Source: Anthopleura xanthogrammica
Taxonomy: Eukaryota; Cnidaria; Anthozoa; Actiniaria; Actiniidae
DNA length: 64,000 nucleotides
Direction: 5' to 3'
Assembly (NCBI GenBank): GCA_964019055.1
Contig: OZ025213.1
Span: 14,760,711 to 14,824,710 of the forward strand
This document shows, in pieces, positions 12,519 through 24,616 of this stretch; the first letter of the stretch is position 1; the number at the start of each line of letters is the position of its first letter. A model generated the notes under the pieces. That model saw nothing but the letters and a program-made list of their open reading frames with translations. It did no database searches and had not been told where the DNA came from. Made by a program: the position numbers and the translations under genes.

Positions 12519-13958
12519 CTTTCTTGTGCCCATCAACAGCACGCACATCGTCACCCACATACAAGGTTGAATGTTCACGATAACTGCTTCTACACAGGGT
12601 GTAGTATACTAAACTAGACAAGATGCAACAATTATTACTGCAAGTGAAGCAACAGAGTATCCCACAATAATTGATAGTCTTCCATTGAATCTCTCTAAAC
12701 AAAAACCTGCTTCATTGAACGAATAATGAACCATGTGTATTTATGCAAAATGCATTTTTTGACCTGCAGTCATTAGCTTCAAGAAGACATTCATCAATAT
12801 CTACTACGCATTTCCCGGCCTTTTTTGTAAATCCATTTCTGCACACGCATTTCGGTTCTCCTTCAATATCTTTCTCCATTTCATCATCTTGACATGTCAT
12901 GGATCTCTTTGTCTTATTGAGGCAAAAACATTGGCCAGCTTTGTAATGACAAAAACGATGCGGTGTTAATACCGTTTTTTTCGGTTGACAGACATTTTCG
13001 CAATTGCTTCCTTCCCAGGATGCTTTACATTTGCATAATCCTGTACCTTCGTACCTTTTCCTTTTTCTTCTACCCCAAAACAAGCATTTACTTCATTTTG
13101 GCATCCCTGACAAGAACAAAGAAAACGTTTTTGTGGAAAATTTTGGAATCGTTGTCTCTTTAACCTATCATCTTGAAAGCTGCAGAAGGTTTTGTTACTT
13201 AACATTACAAGTCTTTAAAGTGAAAGTATTTTTAGCCATCTCATATGATAATCGCATGTCAAAGGATTATCATCAAGCGAAAATTCTTTTAAAAATTGCG
13301 GCCAGTCTTCGGATCCTCTGTAAATTAATGAAATGTTTGATGCATTTAACCTCAGGCGTTCAAGGCTTTTTAGTTCCTGAAAGGCATCCATATCAATATG
13401 ATAAACTGAAAGTCATTCATACTGAGATCTAGATCGGGATCTAGATAAGTTAGATTGTGCATTATTGCCCACGCATGTCGTGGTAGCTGTGTAAGATTGT
13501 TTGAATCTAATAACAAGCTTGTTGTTGAAGTAACACCATGTAAAGCTCCAAATTCGAGTTGTTGAAAGCTATTTTCACCAAGATCTAAGAGCGTAAGGGC
13601 AAGTGATTGCAATAGACTGGACGTTACTCTGAAAAATAATCAATTCCGTTAAAAAGGGATAATTTTGGAAACTTCCTTTGAAGAGATGCTGGACATTGTT
13701 GTGAGATAGATCCAAAGATCCAAGAGCTTTTGTCATCTTTTGAGGCACAATAGTTAATCCTGAATGAGAGCAATCTAACCGAATTGTCCGTGTCCTTTCT
13801 ATAACTTTCCAAACTGAACGAGACTTACAGAATCCCTGTGCTGTGTTATTTAAATAAAGTAACCTTTCAGCATCTGTGATGTTAAGAGCACTGCACCAAT
13901 CAAATTTGGAGCATGTAACTAAGATAAAGAAAGTACGGAATAATCCAGCATACGCCAT
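12519..13958 (-). pseudogene. Decayed LRR/EGF/TM receptor ectodomain (receptor-kinase family)
   Basis: Starts at ATG 13958 with a hydrophobic N-terminus typical of a signal peptide (AGLFRTFFILVTCSKF). Leucine-rich repeats follow (SLDLSHNNV, LLLDSNNLTQLP, LERLRLNASNIS), then an LRRCT-like segment (DDNPLTCD), EGF-like cysteine pairs, a calcium-binding EGF start (DIDECLLEANDC), a hydrophobic span (SIIVGYSVASLAVIIVASC) and a juxtamembrane stretch ending at a phase-1 donor (AAAG|GTAATA, 12519). The frame is broken several times: near 13400, by a TAA before RLVMLSNKT, near 13060, at the EGF end near 12715, and inside the membrane segment. No kinase exon follows on this strand. It is a paralogue of the neighbouring LRR/EGF gene; functionless decay is inferred from the number of lesions. 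Confidence 0.8.
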
Positions 13959-14363
13959 CCTCAGTGTAGTAGCGATTCAGTTTAAGACAACGGAATTTAA
14001 AGCGCAAAGCCTTTTAAGTGAATAACAGGATCAATGTGTCAGTGTTAATGCATTATATCTCTTGACCATTTCCTTTTACTATCAATCGTAAAAAGTGAGA
14101 TGGGTTTTCCGATACAGGAATTGATACCGACATGATTTACGACATGCACTCTGTACGTCAGTAAAAAATGTCTAGCTTAGATAACTGGGAGACTATTCAG
14201 CCTACCTCGATGAAAGAAGGAAGCATTATTAAATTTAAATTTCGAACCAATATCGTAGTACGTATTGTATATATATTACTTTTTAATAATTTAATTCTCG
14301 TTATATATATATGAGAAAAAAAACAAAAACGGAACAAAACAAAAGAAAGAAAAATGGCTTTAC

Positions 14364-15426
14364 CTGTCATCAAAGTTCCTTCTCTTACCACCCCAAACTC
14401 GCCCTCACCTATAACTTCACCGATAACAAGTCTATTTTTGGGTATTTCCCATTCATCTTGGATTGGTGTGTCTGAAGAGCGAGAAGAAAGGTTTTTTGGT
14501 TAATCATCATCAACATGATGATTTTGAAAAACTTACGAAAATTCTGGATCTAATGACCTACCATTTAGTGCATGGTTCAGATATACGTTATTCTCTTGAA
14601 GTCCTGGCAATACATCAAGAACAACCCCCTGGGGCATCACCCCCGAAGAATGATTGTTGGACGATTTGCGATGCCTCCAAGTACACCAAACTACAAGTAC
14701 TAATATGGCCACAGCGATTACAGAACCTGAGATTGCCAATGACAAAGTAATAGCTAAACTAGAATGTGATGTTGCATTAGTTTTTTTGCTGCCTTCTTTT
14801 TTTTGTTCTTTGGTGATATCGGTGCAAAACGTTCCATTGCCCGTGAAACCATTATTGCATTTGCATGTCAAAACATTGGAAAAATTTAGCAACATTGCAT
14901 TTTGAGGACAAGTGACAGAATAATTACTTTGTTGGGGCAAGATGTGACTACAGTAGCAAGTTCCGTTTAACGAAGAGCAAGTCTTTTCGTGTTTCTGAGT
15001 TGCGTTACAAACCAAATCACAAGAATCGCCTATCCAATTGGAATCACACTTGCAGACATCGGCGCCGCCTTTGCTTAAGCAGCTTGCAGTTTTTTTACAC
15101 GTATCACAGGAACACGAAAATGAATCAGGCGTCAAAGTATCGAGTCTTTTCCCTGCAAGTTTATTGGGAAGGGCGCATCTTGTCGTCGTTTTCATTTCTA
15201 AGATGACATTACTATTATTGACATGCTTTTGAATCCATTCACTCATCCACTTCAAGTTGCAGTCACACAAGAAGGGGTTGTCATTCACACATAATCTTTT
15301 CAGTGACTTAAAACTATGAAATGTTCCATGATGCATAACTGATATGTTTGTACTGCTTAAATTCAATATTTCTAGTTTCAGAAAATTACCGAAAGTATTA
15401 ACCAAAAAAACATAAGCAGCAGCCAT
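14364..15426 (-). CDS. 5'-truncated LRR/EGF transmembrane receptor with first tyrosine-kinase exon only
   Basis: The large exon (15426-14562) encodes one LRR (LEILNLSSTNISVM), an LRRCT (DNPFLCDCNLKWMSEWIQ), two EGF-like modules rich in Cys (CKCDSNWIGDSCDLVC, CKCNNGFTGNGTFC), a membrane helix (LAISGSVIAVAILVLVVWCTW) preceded by SLAITL, and a cytoplasmic tail. Donor AATG|GTAGGT (14562) leaves phase 1 and joins exon 14471-14364 (108 nt), which starts DTPIQDEWEIPKNRL and contains the kinase glycine loop GEGEFG. A second donor at TTTTC|GTAAG is possible but would bring a stop. The N-terminal signal peptide and most LRRs are missing, and no later kinase exon exists before the next gene, so the locus is probably incomplete. 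It would act as a cell-surface receptor kinase if complete. Confidence 0.65.
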
Positions 15427-16112
15427 ATCTGACGGTGCGAGGATGCCTGGAGTACAAGCATAGTTAATAGAGGGGACTATTAACTATGGTACAAGAGTGT
15501 CGTATATATATATGATGAAACATGACATGACATACATTCGCCAAGCATCATTAAGAACGAAACGAGTCTGGGCACATATAACTGTCCACTATCAAGGACT
15601 AAACTTTACTTTCGTTACTCTCACATTATTGACTGGATTGGAGGTTTTACTTTTAGTAGTAATCTCACTAGGGATATTCACTTTTTGTTTTCAGTCTTCG
15701 ATGTTCATATTTCCATAGCCTGTCCTATCCTCACATTAAATCTTATGGTTAGACAGTAAAGTCAGGCTACAAGCAGAATATATTTCTTCTAAATTCCCCC
15801 AGTAAATCTTTTGAGTTAGAACTAACTAGAGATAAGAAAGCAATGAAGCACAGATATTCTAATTTGGGAAATTTAGAATTCCTGACTGACGTCTACTTGG
15901 AGCGAAAGACGTCACAACAGTTCCAAACGACTGACTGTCACTCATCACGAATCACGCTGTGACAGATGTGCTGGTGCGCGCAGCTTTCTTCAGTGAGGGC
16001 ATTACATTCAGGAAATATTCATCAGCATGGTTTTCGACATAATGTAACTTACTGGAGAGATCACTAAGCATTATAGTTTGATATCACGCTAATATTTTCA
16101 TCGATCACTATC

Positions 16113-17891
16113 ATGAGGCGATTAAGAAGAGCTCAATTTAACCCTAAAGTCAGTAATATCAAATCTCAATCCAAGGAAGACATCAAGCCCTCAGGACGGT
16201 ACAAACAGAGTAGCTCAAGTCATGAATTACCAAAAGGTATGAAATATGAGTCAAATTAGTACAAACTTTTGAGTACTGACTAAAGCATAAGCTCGTCGAG
16301 AAAATATTTCATACATGATAAATAATGAATGCACACAAAAACATTGATACGTTCGACTTGTTTGGAAAGTCGTTTAGTATGAAGGTTTAGCCATGTTAGA
16401 TAGATGGTATGGTTAAATCAAGGTCATATTTTAAAAGCAAACCCATGAATGCACGGCACTTGTACAATTTAGCAACTATAATTGCAAAAATCTTGGACTA
16501 GGGAATATCTAAATAGATCCTGAGACCAATGTAAGCCTACACAGAAGTAGCTAGTAAATATGTTGCAAATAGTCGTTTTAGAACCGCCAATATCTTGTCT
16601 TCATGTCAGTAATCAGTCCTTTATGCTAAAAAACTCTAATTCTCAGTCTTTATTATGAAGCCATCATGAAGAGAATTCAAAAGAAAAATCTAGGCACTTG
16701 TGGTAATATTGTTTATAAAACACATTATTTTAAGAACCAATCGCAGCTTCTGAAATAGTTCTTGTATGACCAACACTGTTGACATTCATCTTACGATTAA
16801 CTTTACAGAAGAGGATCAAACGCTCCAAGAACTTAATATTGCAAGTGAAAAATTGACTATTCTGAAGAGAATTGGTGAAGGAACATTTGGAATTGTCATG
16901 AAGGCAAATTTAACAGGTAAGATACTTGATGAATTTCCACATATTTGTGCAAGTACATATAATTTTTGGGGTTGTACAGGAAAGTAAATCTTGTGTTCTT
17001 TGTTAATTTTCAGAAGTTGGATCACTAATAAGAGAAGTGGCCCTGAAAAGTGTTAAGGACACTGACAGTCAAACCGACGGTAAAGCAACTTCCAGTCTCC
17101 TTAATGAACTGAAAGTCATGCGCAAAATTGGTCATCATCCAAATGTGGTGGATCTTGTCGGTGTTTGTTGTATAGAAGGGTCGCTTTACATAGTTACCGA
17201 GTATCTTTCAGGGGGAACTCTCTTGGAATTTTTAAGGCGCTGTCGATCTACGCAAGGCAATCCATACGTTGACGTGAGTGAACATGAGTTAGTACGTCTA
17301 GCATTGGGTGTCTGTCAAGCTATGGAGCACTTAACTGCATGTGAACTTATCCATGGTGATCTTTCTGCGAGGAACGTTTTACTAAGCGATCAAAGAATTC
17401 CAAAACTCGCCGACTTTGGTCTGTCTCGCGATTTTAAAGGTAGTAGATTATTAGATGCCAAAAGCAAAGGACCCCATGGTAAATTACCTATTAAATGGAT
17501 GGCGATAGAGTCTCTAAGACATGGAATATTCACTAAGAAATCTGACGTTTGGTCTTTTGGCGTTGTTATGTGGGAAATAATAACATTAGGGGGATCTCCA
17601 TATCCTGGTATACCCGCACGTAACCTGCTCAGCAAACTTTTGCTGGGATATCGAATGGAAATGCCAACACACTGTTCCAGCCAATACTATGAAATCATGA
17701 AAAGATGCTGGGAGATGGAGCCTCCGTTCAGAATTGGCTTTACTGATGTCGTTAAGTCTCTAAAAAACCTGGTAGAACAGTGCGACAGGAAAAACTTTAT
17801 ACAGCTGGAAACGTTGTGTTATTCTTATCCATTCATGGACCTCAGTCCGAATAGTAGACATACATTGGACAATGATGATAATAACATTTAG
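16113..17891 (+). CDS. Tyrosine kinase domain protein, non-RD type, no ectodomain found
   Basis: Three exons, 16113-16236, 16809-16916 and 17014-17891, join in phase 1 and give 369 residues. The middle exon is 108 nt, the same length as the kinase exon of the minus-strand neighbour. Seen: glycine loop GEGTFG (about 64-69), VALK lysine (89), C-helix Glu in LLNELKVM (about 109), HGDLSARN (191-198, catalytic Asp retained), DFG (211-213), KWMAIESL in place of the usual MAPE, and a complete C-lobe (DVWSFGVVMWEI, RCWEMEP). The activation segment DFKGSRLLDAKSKGPHGKLP has no tyrosine. Exon 1 is basic and Ser-rich, like a juxtamembrane region, and no upstream membrane or ectodomain exon was found. The key catalytic residues are present, so activity is plausible. 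It could be a cytosolic product or the 3' half of a receptor separated by rearrangement. Confidence 0.85.
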
Positions 17892-18560
17892 TAAAACTGA
17901 GTAAATTATGTCCATAGCCAGGCATAACTGGTAATGATAGAACAACAAGTGCCCATCTTCCCTTATATTATATGCCACCTAGGTCTTTTAGGACTGTGGC
18001 AAACATGAAATGACACTAGGACATCGTGCCTTGTTTCAGTATCGTATCTTCTGTATTATCGTAATATCAGCCGCCGCTGAACATCTTCCCCTACTCCCTT
18101 TGTTATCAGAAAAGAACAACAAGAAACTAAATAATTCACTTGTAGAAATATATATTAGAAATTAGAAAAAACCTACTAATGGTCTATCACCAATCGAGCC
18201 CTGTGATTGGCTGAGCTACTAGGGGTCTATTAGTGATAGACCTCTAGTAGCGAAAAGCGCCGGTTTTGAAAACCAAAAAATATATATTTAAAGCAAAATC
18301 CAAAACTTTTTGCATCCTTTTATTGGACCGATTAGTAGGTTTTTACTAAAACAATTAGACCTCTCGCCCTCATGGCCTACGAGTCAATAGCCCATTCGGC
18401 CTTCGGCCTCATGGGCTATTGACTCGTAGACCATTCGGACTTGAGGACTAATTGTTAATTATCTGTGGTGTTTCTTCAAGCCTCAGATTAGGTTGACTTG
18501 ATGATTGTAAATAAAGTATTTCAAAAGAAAAATGAGCGAAAGAAGTATATTATCACGAGT
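17892..18560. repeat. Fold-back element around a perfect inverted repeat
   Basis: The core 18377-18429 has two 19-base arms, CTACGAGTCAATAGCCCAT and its exact complement, around a short TCGGCCTTCGGCCTC centre. Flanks also pair (AACAATTAG near 18349 with CTAATTGTT near 18447), and upstream GGTCTATCAC pairs with GTGATAGACC. This is a palindromic non-coding element, probably a MITE. Confidence 0.8.
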
Positions 18561-18565
18561 ATAAT

Positions 18566-18986
<421 letters not shown>

Positions 18987-19732
18987 TTGTTTATTTATAC
19001 AATCGATTACAATAGTCTCAAGGTTATTGCCGAAATCGAAAGAATAAATTCAGACCTGGTTGAAGGCATTGTCAACAGAGCAAGACAAGACAAGCCAAGC
19101 CAAGCCGGTAAATCAGTATTTGATTCGTGTGGTTTACCTGTGTTTTGCAAAACCAAACAACCAGTCTTTATACCCTAATATGGAAGTTGATTCTACTTCG
19201 ACCGATGACGAAATACAGGTAACCTTGGTGATACATCTGTTTCCCATGATACCTTGCGCCATCTCCTCCCCCTTCCATCATGGCGATATAACGAAACACA
19301 AGTAAGGAGAATGGACGCTTGGAAAGTCGCTCCGATCAACGACTAACGTACTCTAAACTCCATTACTTTTCGCTCATCACAAGGAACATTGATCTAAGAA
19401 GATATTGGTCAATTTTCAAAACCGGACTTGTCTTGCCTTTGAAATAAATTGCGTACTGAAGTAAGGCTCCAGTTACCCGCCCTAAACGAACTCGGACTTC
19501 GATCAAGCGCGGACAATTCAGCTCAAATACTAACGTCGTTTAACAAGAAAAACCTGTAAGCTAAAGATCAATCTCTCTACAGTGCAAATTTAGCAAGAAT
19601 ACTTGTCAAAGAATCGGAAGACAAAGGAATTATTTGAAACAGATACGTTGAATCACATCCAGTAATAATTGCCACATCGTGTTGCATTACAATTACCTAC
19701 AGTCATTTGCTATCAACTTATAATAAAGAAAG

Positions 19733-22700
19733 ATGACTTTAAAAAGCTATAAGGAAGAGAAGATCTTTATCCAAGAGTACAAGACTGGAAGGGTAAGCTC
19801 TGACATTGTTTGTAGGCACAGTATATCATATTTTCCAGTCCAGAGGGGCAGTTGGGTTGTTTGCAGGAAGTGAGCTTACTGGATTTTCTCGTATGTTTGC
19901 TGACTGCAATAATTGTTATTTTCCATAGATCATTGTTTCATGGAATAGATTTGCAAGGTCTTTAAAGGAAGCTTTCGAATTTTACACTGAGTCGAAACAG
20001 GTAAGCCGATTATTGTCCACTACCAAGATGTGGTTTTGATTTCAACAATTCAAGTAAGCTAATTGGGGGTTTTGCATATGAAAAATATAATTTAGTTTCC
20101 TTCATTACCAAGAAAAAGGTTCATTTCCATCCCAAAACTACTTAGAAATAAATATAGTTGTTTTTATGAGTTTGTTGACGATAAAATTCACGTATGCTTC
20201 GAAAACTTTACAATTTGATCGTAAATAATTTGTATTTTTCTTTGTTAAATAATTAAAGTGCAAGCCTTGTATGCTTAACAGTACCAGAACATATTAAAAA
20301 AAACCGTAGTTTTGAATTAAATTTGTATCTTAGTGTAAGTATATTCAATAAAGAAGTTTTGTTGAAATACTTTACCATTTTCGTGTGTTAAATGGATAGA
20401 TAGGATTTGCATAACGTAGAAAAGAAGAAACACACCTAATCTGTTTTTTGTTTAATGCAAAAGAGTTTTTTCACTTGATTTAGTTTGAGATAGACATTTT
20501 TCAGGCACAAGATTTTGTAATGCAATGTATTGCACAATTAAGTTCTGTGAGGTCATATCAAGTTAACTGTTGATCTTGGCTAGGATTTTTACCTAACCCA
20601 TTAATCATGTTCACCTAGCATCTTGCAATATTCACTTCATCAAAGTAATGAATAATCCAAACAAACCACAGTTTAGATTACTTTTTTTCATTATATTGCA
20701 TGTTTTTAAACATCATGTATTCAGTAGCTAAAGTACTAATGAGAGTAAATGGTTTGAACCCAGGAGTAACAGAGTGAGTAATGTGATCGTCCTGGTGAGT
20801 GTAGTCTTGAGAAGGACTGTTGTTGGTGGTGACTGACGTTTCAACAACGTGAGTGGAAGTCATTGCAGAATTAATTGTCTTTGCTCAACAATCACATCCA
20901 GTTAAGAGGATCCATTGATTAAAGATTTTTAGTCTGTCTTTGGAAGGAAGATATGATAACAAGACAGGCAACTAGTAACTGCAACTCATTTATTAGAACG
21001 TTTCAGCCTTCTGCCTTCTTTAGCTAAAGAATTAATAACGGTCAACAAACACATCCACATGTGCACAAGAAAAAGTCTTTGTGCAAGCTAAAAAAAATTT
21101 TAATGTTAATCCATCGTCTTTAGTCATCTGCTTACGAATGGTACACGAAACTTCACATTTGGATGTCATACGAATACCAAGACCTTGTGTGATAAAGATT
21201 GGACTTACTATTTGTATTAGAAATTAGAACCTTACTTTCCGATTTGGGATGAGGTCTAGCCCAGTACTTAGCAGTTAGATTTAGCATGCGTGCACTTTTA
21301 CATAGCTTTTACTTTGGATTATTTATGTCAAAAGAAGAAGATTCGGGTTATATAAAATAAAATATACTCCTTAACTAGTGTTTTAATGTGTCAACTCTTC
21401 ACTTGAAGTAACTCAGCAAACCGAAATCACGTATTTACAATTGTGTCCCCAACATATTTGGTGATATTTACCAAATTGAAGACCGAAAATAAAAGCGCTC
21501 TTCAGTAATATATGAAGCAAAAGCCAGACTTCAAGTTTTATAGGAATTCATTCTCCATAGAGAAAGGTCAGAAAGTCACAGTAAGAAAAACAAGGCATAC
21601 AGTTTTGCAGCCTTTGCAGTCTTTGATCAAAGTCCGCCTAATAATCTTTTGTAGTTCAAGCATCAATTTAGTATTAAGCTGACAGGATTCACTTCAAAAC
21701 TCAACAAAACAACAAAGAACTAAACAAAGTAGAGATTTGAATGAAAATATAAGGCCTATTGCCCAACTTTAATACCAGTTAGATTGAGGATTTAAAGTGA
21801 GATTACTATCAGCGAAGGATAAATATATATTAGCTGTATTTCTATGTTTAAATGAATCCTGGGAAAATGATTATTACACATTTAAACCTGAAAAAATTGA
21901 CATGTGATGAATGTTTTTATTATATTTAAATCAAAGTTGGGATGTTAGTACTTGCATCTTACTACTAAATTCTGGTTATTAACTGATTGTTTTTTTTATT
22001 AGGCTGAATTCTACTCTTGGGTTGAAAGCATTCCATCAAAGTTGAGGAAAATTCCATTGAAAGGACTCACAATAGCAGCATTACCATTTATTTCATTTCT
22101 TTTATTATACTCCAATTACCGTATTCTGCGAGACATCACTGGACTGAGTGCTGTCGTAAAACCTAATTGTAATTTTCTTCCATGGTTGGAGATGCTTGTT
22201 TTCCACTGTTACCCTCATCAAATCCTATCAACATTTTCTAACCCAATATTTGACTTTCTGGCTGCAATTCCTTATCTTATTCACTTCCCATTACCAGCAT
22301 TGTTCGCATTGTACAAATTTCTTAATACTAGAAGCATACATGGAGCATTTCCATTCTTGTGGTGTGCAGGCTGGGTTAATCTGGTTGCTGTTTTAATCCA
22401 GTTTGTGTTCCCTACTACTCCTCCATGGTTTGTGGACTCTGCTGTCTGGAGTGCTGATGGACAGTTAATGAAAGCTGGTGCAAATGAAGCAGGATTTCAT
22501 AGATTAGATGGAGTCCTTGGTTTTCCAGTCTTTCATAACATATACTCCGCTTCTCCTGTTAAATATGGTGCATTTCCATCCCTTCATGTTGCTTGGCCTG
22601 CAATTATACTGGTGTGTGGACCATGGGTCAGTGAAAAGTTTGCCATGGGACATGTTGCATGGATAACATGGGCTGCACTTTATTCCAATCATCATTATGG

Positions 22701-22851
22701 GGTGGATGCCATTGCTGGAATTGTTCTAGTATTTCTTGTTAACTTTATGATGAGAAAAGTATGGAGCCCATTTCAGATTGATGGCAAACCAAAGCAGCAT
22801 GCATCTATTACAATTAGTAGGTCTAAATCAGAACCATGTTTACATGTTTGA
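19733..22851 (+). CDS. PAP2-superfamily membrane protein (AUR1/inositolphosphotransferase-like)
   Basis: Three exons, 19733-19792, 19929-20000 and 22003-22851, all in phase 0, give 326 residues. The start ATG encodes MTLKSYKEEKIFIQEYKTGR. Exon 3 has several hydrophobic spans (LTIAALPFISFLLLYSNYRI, WVNLVAVLIQFVFP, GIVLVFLVNFMM) and the two conserved PAP2 motifs: AFPSLHVAWP and SNHHYGVDAIAG, whose histidines and aspartate form the phosphotransfer site in this superfamily. The PPWFVD segment between them fits the AUR1-type branch that moves phospho-head groups between lipids at the Golgi or ER. Substrate specificity cannot be read from sequence. An AATAAA lies at 22889. A short ATG frame with a donor at 19181-19219 (MEVDSTSTDDEIQ) could be an alternative first exon but is not needed. 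Confidence 0.88.
20001..22002 (+). other. Intron 2 of the PAP2 gene
   Basis: A two-kilobase intron without further exons. Its distal part (about 21370-21810) matches 42370-42655 in several words (ACTTGAAGTAA...CCGAAATC, CAAAAGCC-GG-CTTC, AGATTGAG-ATTTAAAGTGA) and so holds a dispersed repeat. Confidence 0.6.
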
Positions 22852-22888
22852 CAAAAGAATAACTTTGAATATGATCATTTCTACGTAT

Positions 22889-22894
22889 AATAAA
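22889..22894 (+). terminator. Candidate poly(A) signal of the PAP2 gene
   Basis: AATAAA lies 38 bases after the stop codon of the PAP2-family gene, on the same strand. Confidence 0.6.
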
Positions 22895-23748
22895 GAAGAC
22901 TAATTAACACTTGCATATGATGTAGATGGTCTGTTGCTTGATTTATTTTGTCTTGTAATTATCCTGGTACTAACTGTATTTTTAATCATAAATTATGGCA
23001 TTGAAAAACAATGTAAAACTTTTGTTCATCTTTTTAAAGTGCATATATATAACCCCTGATTTAATATTCGCAGTATTGATTCTACACATGCAGTTAAATG
23101 GTAAAATATTTCTTGATTCGAGTGTTCCATCTTTAGTTATGAAGTTTTACACTTCCATCATGTCATGTAATCGTCATGTAAGGCATGACTGGAGTTGTAA
23201 CTAGTAATACTAAATTTCTGTCCATTACGAGAAAGCAAATTTACAATTACCTTAATGCAAACCATGAGTAAAAGTAATGAAGCTTTTTAAATACTGTTTC
23301 AAATGTTACAGTTACATTTTGTATATTAATGAAACATTGCATGATGTCACCATCATTAACAAATCTGGTGCACTTCACATAGAATCAATATTGAAAGTTG
23401 AATTAAACAGGTTATACACACTTAAAATGGTATAGATATTTTCTTTTTTATTGACGTAGAGGTAGCTTTTTCATATTTCTTAATTTATCATGAAACACTG
23501 ATGAAACTTGTTAGTCACGATTTACTTTGTTATGAGTCGAGCATTGATTTCAGATAGCACAGTTGATTGATTCTTCAGTGGGTTAAGGCCTGGGTATTCA
23601 ATATTTTCATGTCATTTTCTTTCCAAGGTATTGTCGACTGTAATGAAGTTACGTTCAAAGCAAAATAAATTTCACCAGTTTTTAAAACTTTGTTCTTGTA
23701 ATAAACCTCAATAATAATTATTGAATTTTGTCAGTAAACTTTTAAATG

Positions 23749-23877
23749 TAGAGTACAAACACTAAAAGCATGTAACATAAATAGTACTAAATAGACCTGA
23801 TATTTTATGCTAATTTTATTGTTTTCTATTGTCTAATTAGTTCTATTTAGTACTAAATAGTGATTGTTTGTACTCTA
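23749..23877. mobile_element. MITE with TA target site and GAGTACAAAC ends
   Basis: The ends are TA-GAGTACAAAC and GTTTGTACTC-TA, exact inverted complements with a TA on both sides, as expected for a Tc1/mariner-type non-autonomous element. The interior carries TAGTACTAAATAG words also seen in the copy at 24027-24171. Confidence 0.8.
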
Positions 23878-24026
23878 TAGTGAGGGAGCATATGTTCAAA
23901 ACTAGAGAATGACGCATTGCAGCAAAAAGTCACTGTCACTGCATGATATGCATGGAGAACCTATGACGCACTTAGTTGATCTAATACATTCACAAAAGTA
24001 TAATGTATGACACAAAACGAAATTGT

Positions 24027-24171
24027 TAGAGTGCAAACAATATATCCGTGAAATACAAATTACTAAATAGTACAAAATAGTGCTAATTAAACAATAGAAA
24101 ACAATAGAATTTGCTCGAAATAGTACTATTTAGTATAACTAATGTTTCACGGATATACTGTTTGTACTCTA
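24027..24171. mobile_element. Second copy of the GAGTACAAAC-end MITE
   Basis: Bounded by TA-GAGTGCAAAC...GTTTGTACTC-TA. The inverted ends continue for about 27 bases (CAATATATCCGTGAAAT against GTTTCACGGATATACTG) with a few mismatches. It is longer-armed than the copy 150 bases to its left. Confidence 0.82.
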
Positions 24172-24195
24172 GTGCATTAAAGTATTTATTTAGAG

Positions 24196-24616
24196 ACTAT
24201 TAGTCACTATCACTCAACCCGAGCAGTCTTCGAGTGAAAACACCAAACCTGTGAAATAAAAATTGCTTCTTAATGTGTAATAGATACCTAATACACTTGC
24301 TCTAAATGCTCGATACCAGCAATCATTGTATAAGTAGAGTTAATAATTATTATTCTCTGTTCATTGTTACTCATTATAGAGTTTGAAACCAGAATTTATA
24401 TTGTTTAAAACAAATAAACAAATCATCACTTGACAATGACTGTATATTTCATGGGTATAATAACTTAACTCTAATATCAATGCAAAAGCAACAAATACAT
24501 GAGAGATAGCTAGAATACAACCAAGTAAAAGTAATGACGAACGAACTCTTGTGTATTTGATGTCGCTTTTGCATTGATATTAGAACTGTTCTGGATGAGT
24601 GATAGTGATTAATAGT
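24196..24616. mobile_element. Fold-back element, 420 bp
   Basis: Outer arms ACTATTAGTCACTATCACTCA and the near-complement TGAGTGATAGTGATTAATAGT (one mismatch). Nested arms TCTAATATCAATGCAAAAGC and its complement lie inside. No coding capacity. Confidence 0.75.

Noticed and set aside
15497..15718. Possible plus-strand transmembrane exon (LLTGLEVLLLVVISLGIFTF) upstream of the kinase
   Set aside because: No donor in frame and a TAG follows, so it cannot be joined to the kinase exons.
19181..19219. MEVDSTSTDDEIQ followed by GTAACC, a possible extra first exon of the PAP2 gene
   Set aside because: The next exon already has a good start and no clear acceptor was found for the join; kept only as an alternative.
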